Both the position numbers and the translations under genes were made by a program. From assembly GCA_016709675.1 (NCBI GenBank), contig JADJMH010000026.1, forward strand, positions 1-21,858: a stretch of 21,858 bases of DNA, given 5' to 3'. The notes beneath the pieces were generated by a model that was not told where the DNA came from, ran no database searches, and saw only the letters and a list, made by a program, of their open reading frames with translations. Positions 14,756-21,858 of the stretch are shown here, piece by piece (the stretch's first letter is position 1; every line of letters begins with the position of its first letter). The stretch comes from Candidatus Accumulibacter proximus. Lineage in GTDB: Bacteria > Pseudomonadota > Gammaproteobacteria > Burkholderiales > Rhodocyclaceae.

Positions 14756-15342
14756 ATGAGTGCAACAAAACCCTTTGCCATTGACAAATGGCTGGTGTCT
14801 GAAGCGTATCAAGCGGTCAAAGCCAATGCGGGATCGGCAGGGGTGGATAAGGAATCGATCGGCGACTTCGAGAAGGATCTGAAGGGGAACCTGTACAAGA
14901 TCTGGAACCGGATGTCGTCGGGAAGCTACTTTCCGCCGCCGGTCAAAGCGGTTGCCATTCCCAAGAAGAATGGCGGGGAGCGCATATTGGGTGTTCCAAC
15001 GGTGGCAGATCGTGTGGCGCAGACGGTTGTCAAGCAGGTGATAGAGCCCGGATTGAAGCCAAGTTTCTACCGGATTCCTACGGTTACCGGCCCGGAAGGT
15101 CGGCGCTGGACGCCGTGGGGTAACGCGGGAACGATGCTGGAAGTATTCCTGGGTTCTGGAGTTTGATATCAAAGGCCTGTTTGACAACATCGACCATGCA
15201 TTGCTGGAGAAGGCGCTCGAGAAGCACGTGGAGTGTGAATGGGCCATGCTTTATATCAAGCGCTGGCTGACGGCGCCGCTGCAACTGGCGGACGGAACCC
15301 GGGTAGAACGTACCCGGGGGACACCGCAAGGCGGCGTCGTCA
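14756..15342 (+). pseudogene. ltrA: Group II intron reverse transcriptase/maturase, N-terminal part
   Basis: ATG 14756 follows AGGAGG. The open part reads LVSEAYQAVKANAGSAGVDK, GSYFPPPVKAVAIPKKNGG and RILGVPTVADRVAQTVVKQV. A frame change near 15057 leads to KFLPDSYGYRPGRSALDAV and another near 15117 to LEFDIKGLFDNIDHALLEKA (containing the first catalytic Asp), then RGTPQGGVV where the inner element starts. These are RT blocks 0 to 4 of LtrA-type proteins, which copy and help splice the intron. The remainder is at 17573-18231, and joining the flanks gives QGGVVSPVLANLFL in frame. Confidence 0.88.
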
Positions 15343-15347
15343 CGCCA

Positions 15348-15366
15348 CGTACACAAAAGATAACTT
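15348..15366. repeat. Left inverted repeat of serine-recombinase element
   Basis: CGTACACAAAAGATAACTT pairs with the right copy at 17543-17561 with one mismatch (A/G). Confidence 0.85.
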
Positions 15367-15434
15367 CGAGTTCGATCGGCAGATTCCCTTTCATCGTTCC
15401 GAAACAACACTTGATTTGCGTCGCAGGAGGTAAT

Positions 15435-15775
15435 ATGCTTAAGGCACATGTCGCGCGCCACCGATTCCGAAAGGGCACAACGGGTGAACAGCGCCTTCGC
15501 TCTGCTTGTTCGTGGTCACAGCCTCAGCGAGGCCGCGCAAGTATTGACCGAATCATTTGCGTTGTCACGTCGCCAGGCCTATCGCTACCTGCAGGAGGCG
15601 CAGGAACTGGCGCAGCCGCTGCCGGTTGCCCAACCGACCATTCCCGTCACGATCAAAATCCCCGGCGAGGTCGTGGGGGAGTTGCGCGTATGCTCAAGAA
15701 AGCGGCCGGACGATGGGCGAGATTGTTGGGTGCGCGGTATCGGCGTATCTGGCCAAGGCACGCCAACATGGTTGA
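15435..15775 (+). pseudogene. Small DNA-binding-like protein (HTH plus RHH-type C-terminus), frameshifted
   Basis: ATG 15435 has AGGAGG 4 bases upstream; the main frame is entered at ATG 15448 (MSRATDSERAQRVNSAFALL). Residues about 15-45, with RGHSLSEAAQVLTESFALSR and RQAYRYLQEAQ, look like a helix-turn-helix. After a Pro-rich linker (PLPVAQPTIPVTIKIPGEVV) a frame change near 15690 leads to YAQESGRTMGEIVGCAVSAY, LAKARQHG and TGA (15773-15775), which looks like a ribbon-helix-helix C-terminus. It probably controls or assists the recombinase (inference from position). Two single-base errors are needed to make one chain of about 113 residues. Confidence 0.6.
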
Positions 15776-15906
15776 TCGGCGCCGGCAGGGTCATGACGTG
15801 TCTCTGGACTATGTCTTTGACCGCCTGCTCGCCGCCAAGCTTGAGCAAGTCTACGAGATCCTGGTCCCGGATCGGGTACGCCGCACGGGGCGGCCGTCCG
15901 GGCTGA
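15768..15906 (+). CDS. Small ORF between regulator and recombinase
   Basis: ATG 15768 overlaps the preceding TGA. It reads MVDRRRQGHDVSLDYVFDRL then LAAKLEQVYEILVPDRVRR. In its own frame it would run into the recombinase to 16043; the natural stop is more likely TGA 15904-15906, reached by one frame change in the GC-rich GGGGCGGCC stretch. About 45 residues, mostly helical, unknown function. Tight spacing on both sides suggests a three-gene operon within the element. Confidence 0.45.
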
Positions 15907-15918
15907 GCGGAGAGTGCG

Positions 15919-17568
15919 ATGAAGACAGCAGCGATTTACGCCCGCGTGTCGTCGGCGCAACAGCGCGAGGAGCACACGATTGCCAGCCAGACAGCGGCAC
16001 TGGTGGCCTTCGCTGCAAGCGAGGACTATTGCGTGCCGGCTGAATGGATCTTCGAGGACGAGGGCTACAGCGGGGCGAGCCTGCTGCGGCCAGGGTTGGA
16101 GCGGGTACGCGATCTGGCGGCGGAGGACAGATTGAAGCGGTGCTCGTAATCTCGCCTGACCGGTTGAGCCTCAAGTACGCCTATCAGGTCCTGCTCACCG
16201 AGGAGTTGGCTCGCCACGGGTGGCCACCGTTTTCCTGCGGGGCCCGCGCAGCGAGACCCGGAAGATCAGTTGCTTTGCTGCAGTTCCGGGGCATGATCGC
16301 CGAATACGAGCGAGCGCAGATCCTGGAGCGCTCGCGCGCGGCAAGCGCCACCGCGCCCAACTGGGAGAAGTCAGTGTGTTGAGCGGCGCTCCCTGGCTAC
16401 CGCTACGTGCGCAAGAGCGATGAGGCGAACGCGCAAGCTAGGTGATCGAGGGCGCAAGCCGAGGTGGTGCTGTCTATGATCTTTATACCGCTGGCGGCTT
16501 GTCGATCGGTGCGATCACGCGTTGGCTGAACGAGCAGGAGGTGCCGACCCGAAAGGGAAGGCACCGCTGGGAGCGCTCCACCGTCTGGGCGATGCTTCGC
16601 AACCCGGCGTACAAGGGACAGGCTTGCTTCGGCAAGACCCAGATCGCAGTACGACAGCGCCTCAATCGCCTGGCACGGCAACGCGGGGGATTGCCGGTAC
16701 GCAACACCGCCAGCCTGGAGCGCCCACGCGAGGAATGGCTCGAGATCGCTGTTCCCGCCTTGATCCATGAGGAGACGTTTGCCCTCGCCGAGGAACGTCT
16801 GGTGGTGAACAAGAAGTACGCGGCTCGGCGCACCGTCGAGCCCAGCCTGCTGCAGGGGCTCGTACACTGCCGCCAGTGAGCTATGCGCGCTATCGAACCT
16901 CGACCCGCAGCACGGCACGCAAGGATCTTCCTACCACCGCTGCCTGCGGCTCGATGCCTATCGCTACGACGGCCAGGCCCGCTGTGATCAGCGCCCGAAC
17001 CGGCTGGACTTGCTGGAAAGCATCGTGTGGGCCGAAGTCCTGCGCCTGGTGGATCCGGCGCTCATCCAGACCGAGCTGGACCGGCGGCTTTTGAGTGGCG
17101 CGCCAGACACATCCTGCGCAGCGTCGCCAAGAAACGCTCCAGCGGGATCTGGCGCGAGTACAAAAGAGCATGGGCGGCTTCTCACCGCCTATCAGGAGGA
17201 CTTGCTGTCGTTGGCGGAACTGCGTCGGCGCATGCCCGCGCTGCGCCAGCGTGAGCTGGCCCTGCACGCCGAAGTCGAGTCGCTCAGCGCCCAGTTCTCC
17301 GACCAGGCCGCCTACCTCCGACTGGCGGAAACGCTATCGGCATTCCTCGGGCGGATGCGGGAAACTGTTCACACCCGATATCGCCGAACGTCAGCGTATC
17401 GTGCGGCTGCTAGTCAAGAAGTCGTCGTCGGTTCTGACAGCATCACCATTCGCCATTCGATCCCAACCCCCGTTCCATCTTCCGGGAACCCGGATGACTC
17501 ATCCACTCTGCATCAATCTTCAGGAGGCCAACGTTCCGCCGCAAGTTATCCTTTGTGTACGAGGAGTG
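15919..17568 (+). pseudogene. Large serine recombinase, multiply frameshifted
   Basis: ATG 15919 follows GGAGAG. The catalytic domain reads AAIYARVSSAQQREEHTIAS (nucleophile Ser in ARVSS), EDEGYSGASLLRPGLERV, VISPDRLS and FRGMIAEYERAQILERSRR. The Recombinase domain follows, with YDLYTAGGLSIGAITRWLNE and WAMLRNPAYKGQACFG (about 16480-16640), then a zinc-ribbon region HCRQCGYALYRTS..YYRCLGSDAYRYDGQARCDQ, a coiled coil (about 17100-17350) and IAERQRIVRLLVK. At least six frame changes occur between 16130 and 17440. Full length would be about 540 residues. Such enzymes cut and rejoin two DNA sites through a Ser-linked intermediate. In the last open frame the stop (17612) lies beyond the element's edge, in the interrupted maturase gene, so the 3' end spans the inverted repeat. 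Confidence 0.85.
17543..17561. repeat. Right inverted repeat of serine-recombinase element
   Basis: AAGTTATCCTTTGTGTACG is the reverse complement of the left repeat except for one base. Confidence 0.85.
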
Positions 17569-17572
17569 GTCA

Positions 17573-18231
17573 GTCCGGTGTTGGCCAACCTGTTCCTCCA
17601 CTACACGTTTGACGTCTGGATGACGAAACACTATCCCGACAACCCCTGGTGCCGGTATGCGGATGATGGATTGGTTCATTGTCGGACCGAGCAGGAGGCG
17701 CAGGCCTGATGGCGGCGCTCGATGCAAGGTTTGCGCAATGCGCCCTGCAGATGCATCCGGACAAGACCAAGATCAGTACTTGCAAAGACGGTAGTCGCAA
17801 GGAGGTATCCGGTCACGCAGTTTGATTTCCTCGGATATACCTTCCGGCCAAGGGTGGTGAAGAACCGCAAGCGCAACAGCATGTTTGTGAGCTTCACCCC
17901 GGCGGTCAGCAACAAAGCGCTGACGGCGATGCGGGCAACGACACGCAAACTGAGCTACCGAAATCGGACGGGCTGAGCCTAGCCGACATTTCCCGACTGC
18001 ACAATCCAATCCTGAGGGGTTGGCTCGCGTATTACGGCAGATTCTATCGGTCGGCGATGTATCCCGTCTTCAGGCACTTCAACAAGACGTTGGTGGCTTG
18101 GGCGATGAGGAAGTACAGACGGCTGAAAGGTCACAAAGATACGGGCGAGCAGGTTTCTCGAACAGCTTTCCGAGAAGCAGCCGTATCTCTTCGTGCATTG
18201 GCAGAAAGGAATGGTCGGTGCGTTTGCTTGA
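17573..18231 (+). pseudogene. ltrA: Group II intron reverse transcriptase/maturase, C-terminal part
   Basis: Starts SPVLANLFLHYTFDVWM, then CRYADDGLVHC with the catalytic YADD at 17656-17667. It continues ALDARFAQCALQMHPDKTKI, VTQFDFLGYTFRPRVVKNR (thumb), and the maturase X domain LHNPILRGWLAYYGRFYRS with WAMRKYRRLKGH. The C-terminus FLEQLSEKQPYLFVHWQKGM then VGAFA and TGA at 18229-18231 is typical for LtrA-like proteins. Frame changes lie near 17709 (a missing C at CAGGCCTGATGG), near 17785 and near 18140. No C-terminal endonuclease domain follows, so this appears to be an endonuclease-minus maturase. Confidence 0.88.
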
Positions 18232-18234
18232 TGG

Positions 18235-18308
18235 GAGCGGTGTGAATCGAGAGGTTCACGCACCGTTCTGTGAGAGGCCGGGGGTGCAATTCCTCCGGCC
18301 GACTTGCC
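18235..18308 (+). ncRNA. Group II intron domains V and VI
   Basis: Domain V is 18235-18269: lower stem GAGCGGTG / CACCGTTC containing the AGC triad, a 2-base CG bulge, upper stem TGAATC / GGTTCA and a GAGA tetraloop. This is the catalytic heart of the ribozyme and appears intact. Domain VI follows with stem GGCCGG / CCGGCC near 18276-18300 and an A-containing internal loop where the branch-point A is expected. It begins 3 bases after the maturase stop. Confidence 0.88.
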
Positions 18309-18526
18309 ATCGACTTCACTGGGTCCTCGACGTCAGCTTCGGCGAGGATGCCAGCACCGTACGTAAAGACAACGCCCCACAGAATCTATCCCTCTTGAAG
18401 AAGATCGTTCTCAATCTGATTCGGCTGGATACCACCGACCAAAAAAACAGCTTGCGCCTGAAGCGCAAGGCAGCCGCCTGGGATGACGACTTCCGAGTCA
18501 AGATCATGGGCCTCATCCGACTATGA
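18309..18526 (+). pseudogene. ISAs1-family transposase, C-terminal part
   Basis: Reads RLHWVLDVSFGEDASTVRKD, NAPQNLSLLKKIVLNLIRLD, RLKRKAAAWDDDFRVKIMGL and ends at TGA 18524-18526, five bases before the right inverted repeat. It completes the transposase begun at 13298. The residue just before the intron is the Glu of HWAVE, the likely third catalytic residue of the DDE triad. Confidence 0.9.
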
Positions 18527-18547
18527 CAAGCGAGTGCCGAGGCCCTG
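18520..18547. repeat. Right terminal inverted repeat of ISAs1 element
   Basis: CGAGTGCCGAGGCCCTG at 18531-18547 is the exact reverse complement of the left 17 bases; ACTATG further in matches the left CATAGT. Confidence 0.9.
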
Positions 18548-18557
18548 AGGTCTACCT
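18548..18557. repeat. Right target-site duplication of ISAs1 element
   Basis: AGGTCTACCT, identical to 13153-13162. Confidence 0.92.
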
Positions 18558-19325
18558 GCCTGGCTCCTGGCGGTGCCTTGAAGCTGAAGGCGTCAGCCGC
18601 GCTGTCGCCGCCGGTCTTCCAGTTCCTGATCTGAATGCTGTACTGGGGGGCGTTCGCAACGAGCCTGGACGTAGTGACGTATCGGCAAGGATACGGGCGG
18701 TCTCCCTGGGCGATCCAGATTTGCAGGTCGACTTCCTTCTTTCTGAACGCCAGGTGATCGCATTCGGTGCCGCCGATGACGCCGCTACCAAGGTCCTTGA
18801 CGTCGACCACCCCGCTCATCAGTTCATCGTAGGCGTTGGTGAGCAGCAGGTCCGCCGCAGGAAGCGGCCGGTTGTCCTTGTCTTTCAACTCGTCCACCAG
18901 ATGATCGATCGAGCCCGGAATATCGACCTGCGTGTAGATATTCTTGTGCGTGCGCACTTGAGCCGGCAATTGGTCAGTGTAGCGGAAGTCCAGGTGCGGG
19001 TGTCGATGCCGATCCTACTGCCGCCCGGCGCCGACCAGCTGTCAACGGCGGAGCGGCTGGTGCGTTGTACGCACAGGAGCCAGGCGCTGAGCCTGGCTGT
19101 GGTCAGCGACACAGGGCCCGGTTCGTTCTTGCGTGGGCAGCTCGGGCGCCCTTTGCGGAAGTCGGTGTAGAGCGACTCTGCGCGGGCCGGGAACGGTTTC
19201 CCGGGTCGGCGTCTGCTTTCCCGGTCGTCTTTGGTGTTCTCAGAGTCAGCCAGGTGCGGCTTGCCGCCGCCATCAATCCGAAACCTGACGAAGCCATCAT
19301 TTCGTCCGGGTCCACAACTTTGCAT
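18548..19325 (-). pseudogene. DUF2092-type exported protein, N-terminal and central part, cut by ISAs1 element
   Basis: The clear part is 18548-18960 on the minus strand: NIYTQVDIPGSIDHLVDELK, NRPLPAADLLLTNAYDELMS, VVDVKDLGSGVIGGTECDHL, AFRKKEVDLQIWIAQGDRPY, YSIQIRNWKTGG and FSFKAPPGARQVDL. These match the central and C-terminal parts of DUF2092 proteins, predicted periplasmic proteins of unknown function with a lipoprotein-carrier-like fold. The remaining 24 residues are at 13086-13162. Upstream of about 18970 the frame breaks; KVVDPDEMMA near 19316-19290 resembles the VDPDA-type start of mature DUF2092 proteins, which would place the gene start near or beyond 19325, but this is weak and no signal peptide was recognised. 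The gene is dead in this copy. Confidence 0.7.
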
Positions 19326-19398
19326 TAGCAGAACTGAACACTAACCCTGAATGGCTGCCTGGCCGTTCTCCCACGCGAGAGCACAGCGTGCTCCTGCC

Positions 19399-19416
19399 GG
19401 CGCGGAAATCCGCGCC
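19399..19416. other. Perfect GC-rich hairpin in the intergenic region before the OYE gene
   Basis: GGCGCGGA-AA-TCCGCGCC is an uninterrupted inverted repeat. No T run follows on either strand, so it is not a standard terminator; it may affect mRNA structure. The surrounding 19326-19520 holds no other gene. Confidence 0.5.
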
Positions 19417-19520
19417 ACCAATCAATCCCCCGACGGTCGATGGCAGTCAGCGCTGAAGAATATCGCCTGCAGCCTGCTTCAATACCGACGGGCAAAGGCA
19501 TCAACGGAGGTGAACCACCA

Positions 19521-20642
19521 ATGTCCAAGAAACTGTTTTCTCGTTATTCGCTCGGCGCCCTGGCGCTGCCCAATCGTGTCGTCATGGCCCCGATGAACCG
19601 CAACCGTGCCAGCGACTCGCACCTCGCGCCGACAACGATGACCGCCAGATACTACGCACAACGTGCTTCGGCCGGCCTGATCATCGCCGAGGGCACGCCG
19701 GTCTCGCCGCAGGCGCGCGGCTGCGCTCGCACCCCCGGCATCTACAGCGCGGCGCAGATCGCCGGTTGGCAGAACGTGACCCGCGCGGTGCATCGCGAAG
19801 GTGGCCGCATTTACCTGCAGCTCTGGCACGTCGGCCGCGTCGGTCACTGCAGCCTGCGCGCCGACGGCTCGCCACCGGTGGGACCGAGCACGATCGGTCT
19901 GCACAATGACCGCGTGCCGATCCTCGCTGGCAGCCGTGATCCGGTGCTGGTTCCCTGCGACCCGCCGCGGGCGCTGACGACCGACGAGGTCAAGGAGATT
20001 GTCGGCGATTTCGCGCGCGCCGCCGGCAATGCCATGGCGGCAGGTTTCGACGGTGTCGAAATCCATGCCGCGAATGGCTATCTGTTTGATCAGTTCCGCT
20101 GCCCGTACCTCAACGACCGTAGCGACGAGTATGGCGGTGCCACCCGGGAGCGCTGGCGCTTCCTGCTCGACACGGCGGCGGCCGTCGCCGACACCGTTGG
20201 CAAGGAGCGTGTCGGCGTCCGCATCTCGCCGCTCGGCACGGCGCACGAGATGCAGTCGGACCCGGCACCGCTATTCACGTACGGCTATCTCGCCTGTCAG
20301 CTCGACCGCCTGGGGATCGGCTACCTGCATGTCTATGACCAGTCGGGAAGCTGGATGCACGACCCGCAGAGTGAATTGCTCCAGCATCTGCGGGCCTGCT
20401 ATTCGAAGACGATGATCCTCTGCGGTGGCTTCGATCGCCAGCGCGCGGAAGCAGCACTGCAAGCGGACTCTGGAGACCTGATCGCCTTTGGCAAGCATTT
20501 CATCGCCAATCCCGACCTAGTCGAGCGCCTGCAAATCGGAGCGTCGTTGAACCCGTGGGACTCGGCGACGATCTACAAGGGCGGGGCCAGGGGCTACATC
20601 GATTACCCCAGCTTGGAGGAGGAAGCCGTCAGCGAGACGTGA
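19521..20642 (+). CDS. NADH:flavin oxidoreductase, Old Yellow Enzyme family
   Basis: 373 residues forming a single FMN-binding TIM barrel. Visible motifs are LPNRVVMAPMNRNRA, LIIAEGTPVSPQARGC, YLQLWHVGRVGH, DGVEIHAANGYLFDQF with His182, Asn185 and Tyr187 (substrate-binding and proton-donor positions in the family), RSDEYGG, GVRISP and LIAFGKHFIANPDLVERL. These enzymes reduce activated C=C bonds (NEMR, xenobiotic reductase and similar) with NAD(P)H; the natural substrate is unknown. ATG 19521 is chosen for its GGAGG site 10 bases upstream; the frame is open back to ATG 19440 but the extra 27 residues look unlike the family. Its 3' end converges on the glycosyltransferase gene. Confidence 0.93.
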   Translation: MSKKLFSRYSLGALALPNRVVMAPMNRNRASDSHLAPTTMTARYYAQRASAGLIIAEGTPVSPQARGCARTPGIYSAAQIAGWQNVTRAVHREGGRIYLQLWHVGRVGHCSLRADGSPPVGPSTIGLHNDRVPILAGSRDPVLVPCDPPRALTTDEVKEIVGDFARAAGNAMAAGFDGVEIHAANGYLFDQFRCPYLNDRSDEYGGATRERWRFLLDTAAAVADTVGKERVGVRISPLGTAHEMQSDPAPLFTYGYLACQLDRLGIGYLHVYDQSGSWMHDPQSELLQHLRACYSKTMILCGGFDRQRAEAALQADSGDLIAFGKHFIANPDLVERLQIGASLNPWDSATIYKGGARGYIDYPSLEEEAVSET

Positions 20643-20726
20643 TCGCCGCCAGATCGGTCTTTCTCGCCAACTGGCGCAGCCCGGCCAGCGGCAGCTCGTG
20701 CAGGTCCGACTCCTGCCAGCGCTTGC

Positions 20727-21858
20727 TCAAGCTTGGGCAGCGGCTATCGCGCTCCCACCGCTGCTGCACCAGCGACGCCAGACGGCACGGTACGCCGCTT
20801 CGAGTTCACGGGTGAAACCGGCGTGGTCCATCAGCGATGAGGCGGACAGCCGGTCGCGCATCGTCGATCGCAGCGAACGCAGCCGGTCGACATCGCGCGA
20901 CAGCGCGATTGCCGTCTCGACATAGGACTGTGGCGAACTGGCAACCAGTTCGCTCAGCCCGACATGGCCGAGGATGCTCGCTCCCAGGCGCGCGACGTGA
21001 CGATTGCCGCGCCACGAGACCACCGGCACCCCCATCCACAGCGCCTCACAGGTAGTGGTGCCGCCGTTGTACGGGAAGCTGTCGAGCGCAATGTCGATCT
21101 CGTGGTAGCTCTTGAGGTAGGCAGGGGCAGGTCCGAAAGCATGGAATACGAGGCGCTGGCGGTCTACCCCGAGACGCTCGAATTCCTCGACCAGCGTTCG
21201 CCGCGGCGCCTCTTCGTGCAGCGCCGAGTTCTGTAGCCACAGCCGCGACCCGGGCACGCCGCGCAGGACTTCCGACCAGCAGGCGAACAGTGCCGGGTTG
21301 AGCTTCGCACCCTGGTTCAGCGAACCAAATGTGATTCGCCCCAGGCGGTCAAAAGGCAATGCACTGACTTTCGGTGACTCGGCGATCGGCGCATAGCAAA
21401 AGTAACCGTGTTGCAGCCGCAGCGGCGTTTCCGACGAAGGATCTGCGGATCCGGCGGCTCGGGGTCGATCCAGCGGTCGCTGATGCGGTAGTCGATGGTG
21501 CTGACGCCGGTGGTGCTCGGGTAACCCAGGTAGCCGATCTGCAGCGGCGCTGGCCGGCGGGCAAGAACCGGCAGGCGGTTGCGGTCGGTGTGGCCGCCGA
21601 GATCGATCAGGAGGTCGATCCCGTCACGGCGAATCCGCCCGGCGAGTTCCTCATCGCTCCAGCCATCGCACTCGACCCAGCGATCGGCGTGCACCTTGAA
21701 CAGCTCGGTCACCTCGTCGGCCTGCTTGTTGTCGGAATAGCAGACGATCTCGAAAGCTGCATGATCGTGATGGCTGAGGATGGGCAGCAGAAAATACTGC
21801 ACCGAGTGGTGACGCAGATCGCGCGACAGATAGGCGACGCGCAAGCGCCGTTCGGCCT
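20727..21858 (-). pseudogene. SPINDLY/O-GlcNAc-transferase-like glycosyltransferase (GT41), partial, one frameshift
   Basis: The gene enters from beyond the right edge. It reads LRVAYLSRDLRHHSVQYFLL, FEIVCYSDN, IDLLIDLGGHT, PLQIGYLGYPSTTGVSTIDY, then after a single frame change near 21440 PSSETPLRLQHGYFCYAP, ITFGSLNQGAKLNPALFACW, LDSFPYNGGTTTCEALWMGV and PVVSWRGNRHVARLGASIL. This is the bipartite catalytic domain of bacterial GT41 enzymes, which transfer a sugar from a nucleotide donor to protein Ser/Thr; TPRs normally precede it, outside the window. The stop at 20727 is plausible, but another frame downstream reads SKRWQESDLHELPLAGLRQL to a stop at 20629, so the end may also be shifted. The lone clear break could be a sequencing error. 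Confidence 0.85.

Larger units (their letters stand above)
15343..17568 (+). mobile_element. Compact serine-recombinase element with 19-bp inverted repeats
   Basis: About 2.2 kb inserted into the intron maturase gene. Near both ends is CGTACACAAARGATAACTT in inverted orientation, 5 bases from the left edge and 7 from the right. GTCA (15339-15342 and 17569-17572) occurs at both junctions and may be a short duplication or crossover core; boundaries are uncertain by a few bases. It carries three same-strand genes: an HTH-RHH protein, a small ORF and a large serine recombinase. I do not recognise a named family with this structure. Large serine recombinases usually act at attachment sites without long inverted repeats, so the repeats are notable. 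Confidence 0.7.
14198..18308 (+). mobile_element. Group II intron with maturase, itself interrupted
   Basis: The insertion begins GTGTG, the consensus 5' end of group II introns, and the first bases fold into a perfect hairpin GTGTGCC-GCA-GGCACAC. It encodes a reverse transcriptase/maturase and ends with recognisable domains V and VI. Removing it joins GTG GAG A to AT CGA CTT CAC TGG, restoring VENRLHW of the ISAs1 transposase. The 3' boundary is uncertain by 2 bases: ending after 18310 (CAT) fits the usual AY end but would pair with a 5' end at 14200. The intron without the inner element is about 1.9 kb, a normal size. It has the same orientation as the transposase, as needed for splicing. 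Confidence 0.88.
13163..18547 (+). mobile_element. ISAs1-family insertion sequence carrying nested group II intron and serine-recombinase element
   Basis: Bounded by perfect 17-bp inverted repeats CAGGGCCTCGGCACTCG and a 10-bp target duplication. The internal transposase pieces are ISAs1 family (DDE_Tnp_1-associated and ISAs1-type DDE domains). Total length is 5385 bases; subtracting the 4.1-kb intron insertion leaves about 1.27 kb, a normal ISAs1 size. The element lies inside the DUF2092 gene on the opposite strand. It cannot now encode a working transposase unless the intron splices, and the intron's own reverse transcriptase is also interrupted, so mobility would need help from elsewhere. 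Confidence 0.9.

Noticed and set aside
18523..19170. 215-codon plus-strand open frame
   Set aside because: It is antisense to the recognisable DUF2092 coding sequence on the minus strand.

Overview
The window looks like chromosomal DNA of a GC-rich betaproteobacterium, probably a Rhodocyclales / Accumulibacter-like organism. That placement is an inference from the rpsF-priB-rpsR-rplI-dnaB order (PriB is a beta/gammaproteobacterial protein), a metacaspase-like protease, GC-rich codon use and several families common in that group. No rRNA, tRNA or CRISPR array was seen.

Layout. Positions 1-3630 hold a run of broken genes: a GltD-like FAD/NAD(P) oxidoreductase (minus strand, cut by the window edge), a periplasmic rhodanese, a CGHC thioredoxin facing it, a caspase-family protease and the N-terminal stub of an AAA_14/DUF4143-type ATPase. 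Their protein similarity is well kept, but the reading frames are broken by single-base indels, mostly +1 in short homopolymers. Positions 3720-12511 are intact housekeeping DNA: the rpsF-priB-rpsR-rplI operon with a clear TATAAT promoter and a terminator, dnaB, then a minus-strand series made of a transglutaminase-like protein whose catalytic Cys reads as Ser, a PIN-PhoH ATPase, peroxiredoxin Q/BCP and cobyric acid synthase (cobQ). Between bcp and cobQ lies a scar where the N-terminus of an ISAzo13-like transposase is fused head-on to a truncated TPR gene.

Positions 13086-19325 are the most interesting part, a four-layer nest. A DUF2092-type exported-protein gene (minus strand) is split by an ISAs1-family element (13163-18547, inverted repeats starting CAGGGCCTCGGCACTCG, 10-bp target duplication AGGTCTACCT). 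That transposase gene is itself split, at its presumed catalytic Glu, by a group II intron (about 14198-18308, with a reverse transcriptase/maturase and a recognisable domain V). The intron's reverse transcriptase is in turn split between the QGG and YADD regions by a roughly 2.2-kb element (about 15343-17568) with 19-bp inverted repeats, an HTH-RHH protein, a small ORF and a large serine recombinase. Removing each layer restores the host reading frame at each junction. Downstream of the split DUF2092 gene, and overlapping it by ATGA, is a small secreted protein with a strong ribosome binding site.

The right end (19521-21858) carries an intact Old Yellow Enzyme-family oxidoreductase and, convergent with it, the C-terminal part of a SPINDLY/O-GlcNAc-transferase-like glycosyltransferase with one frameshift, which runs off the window.
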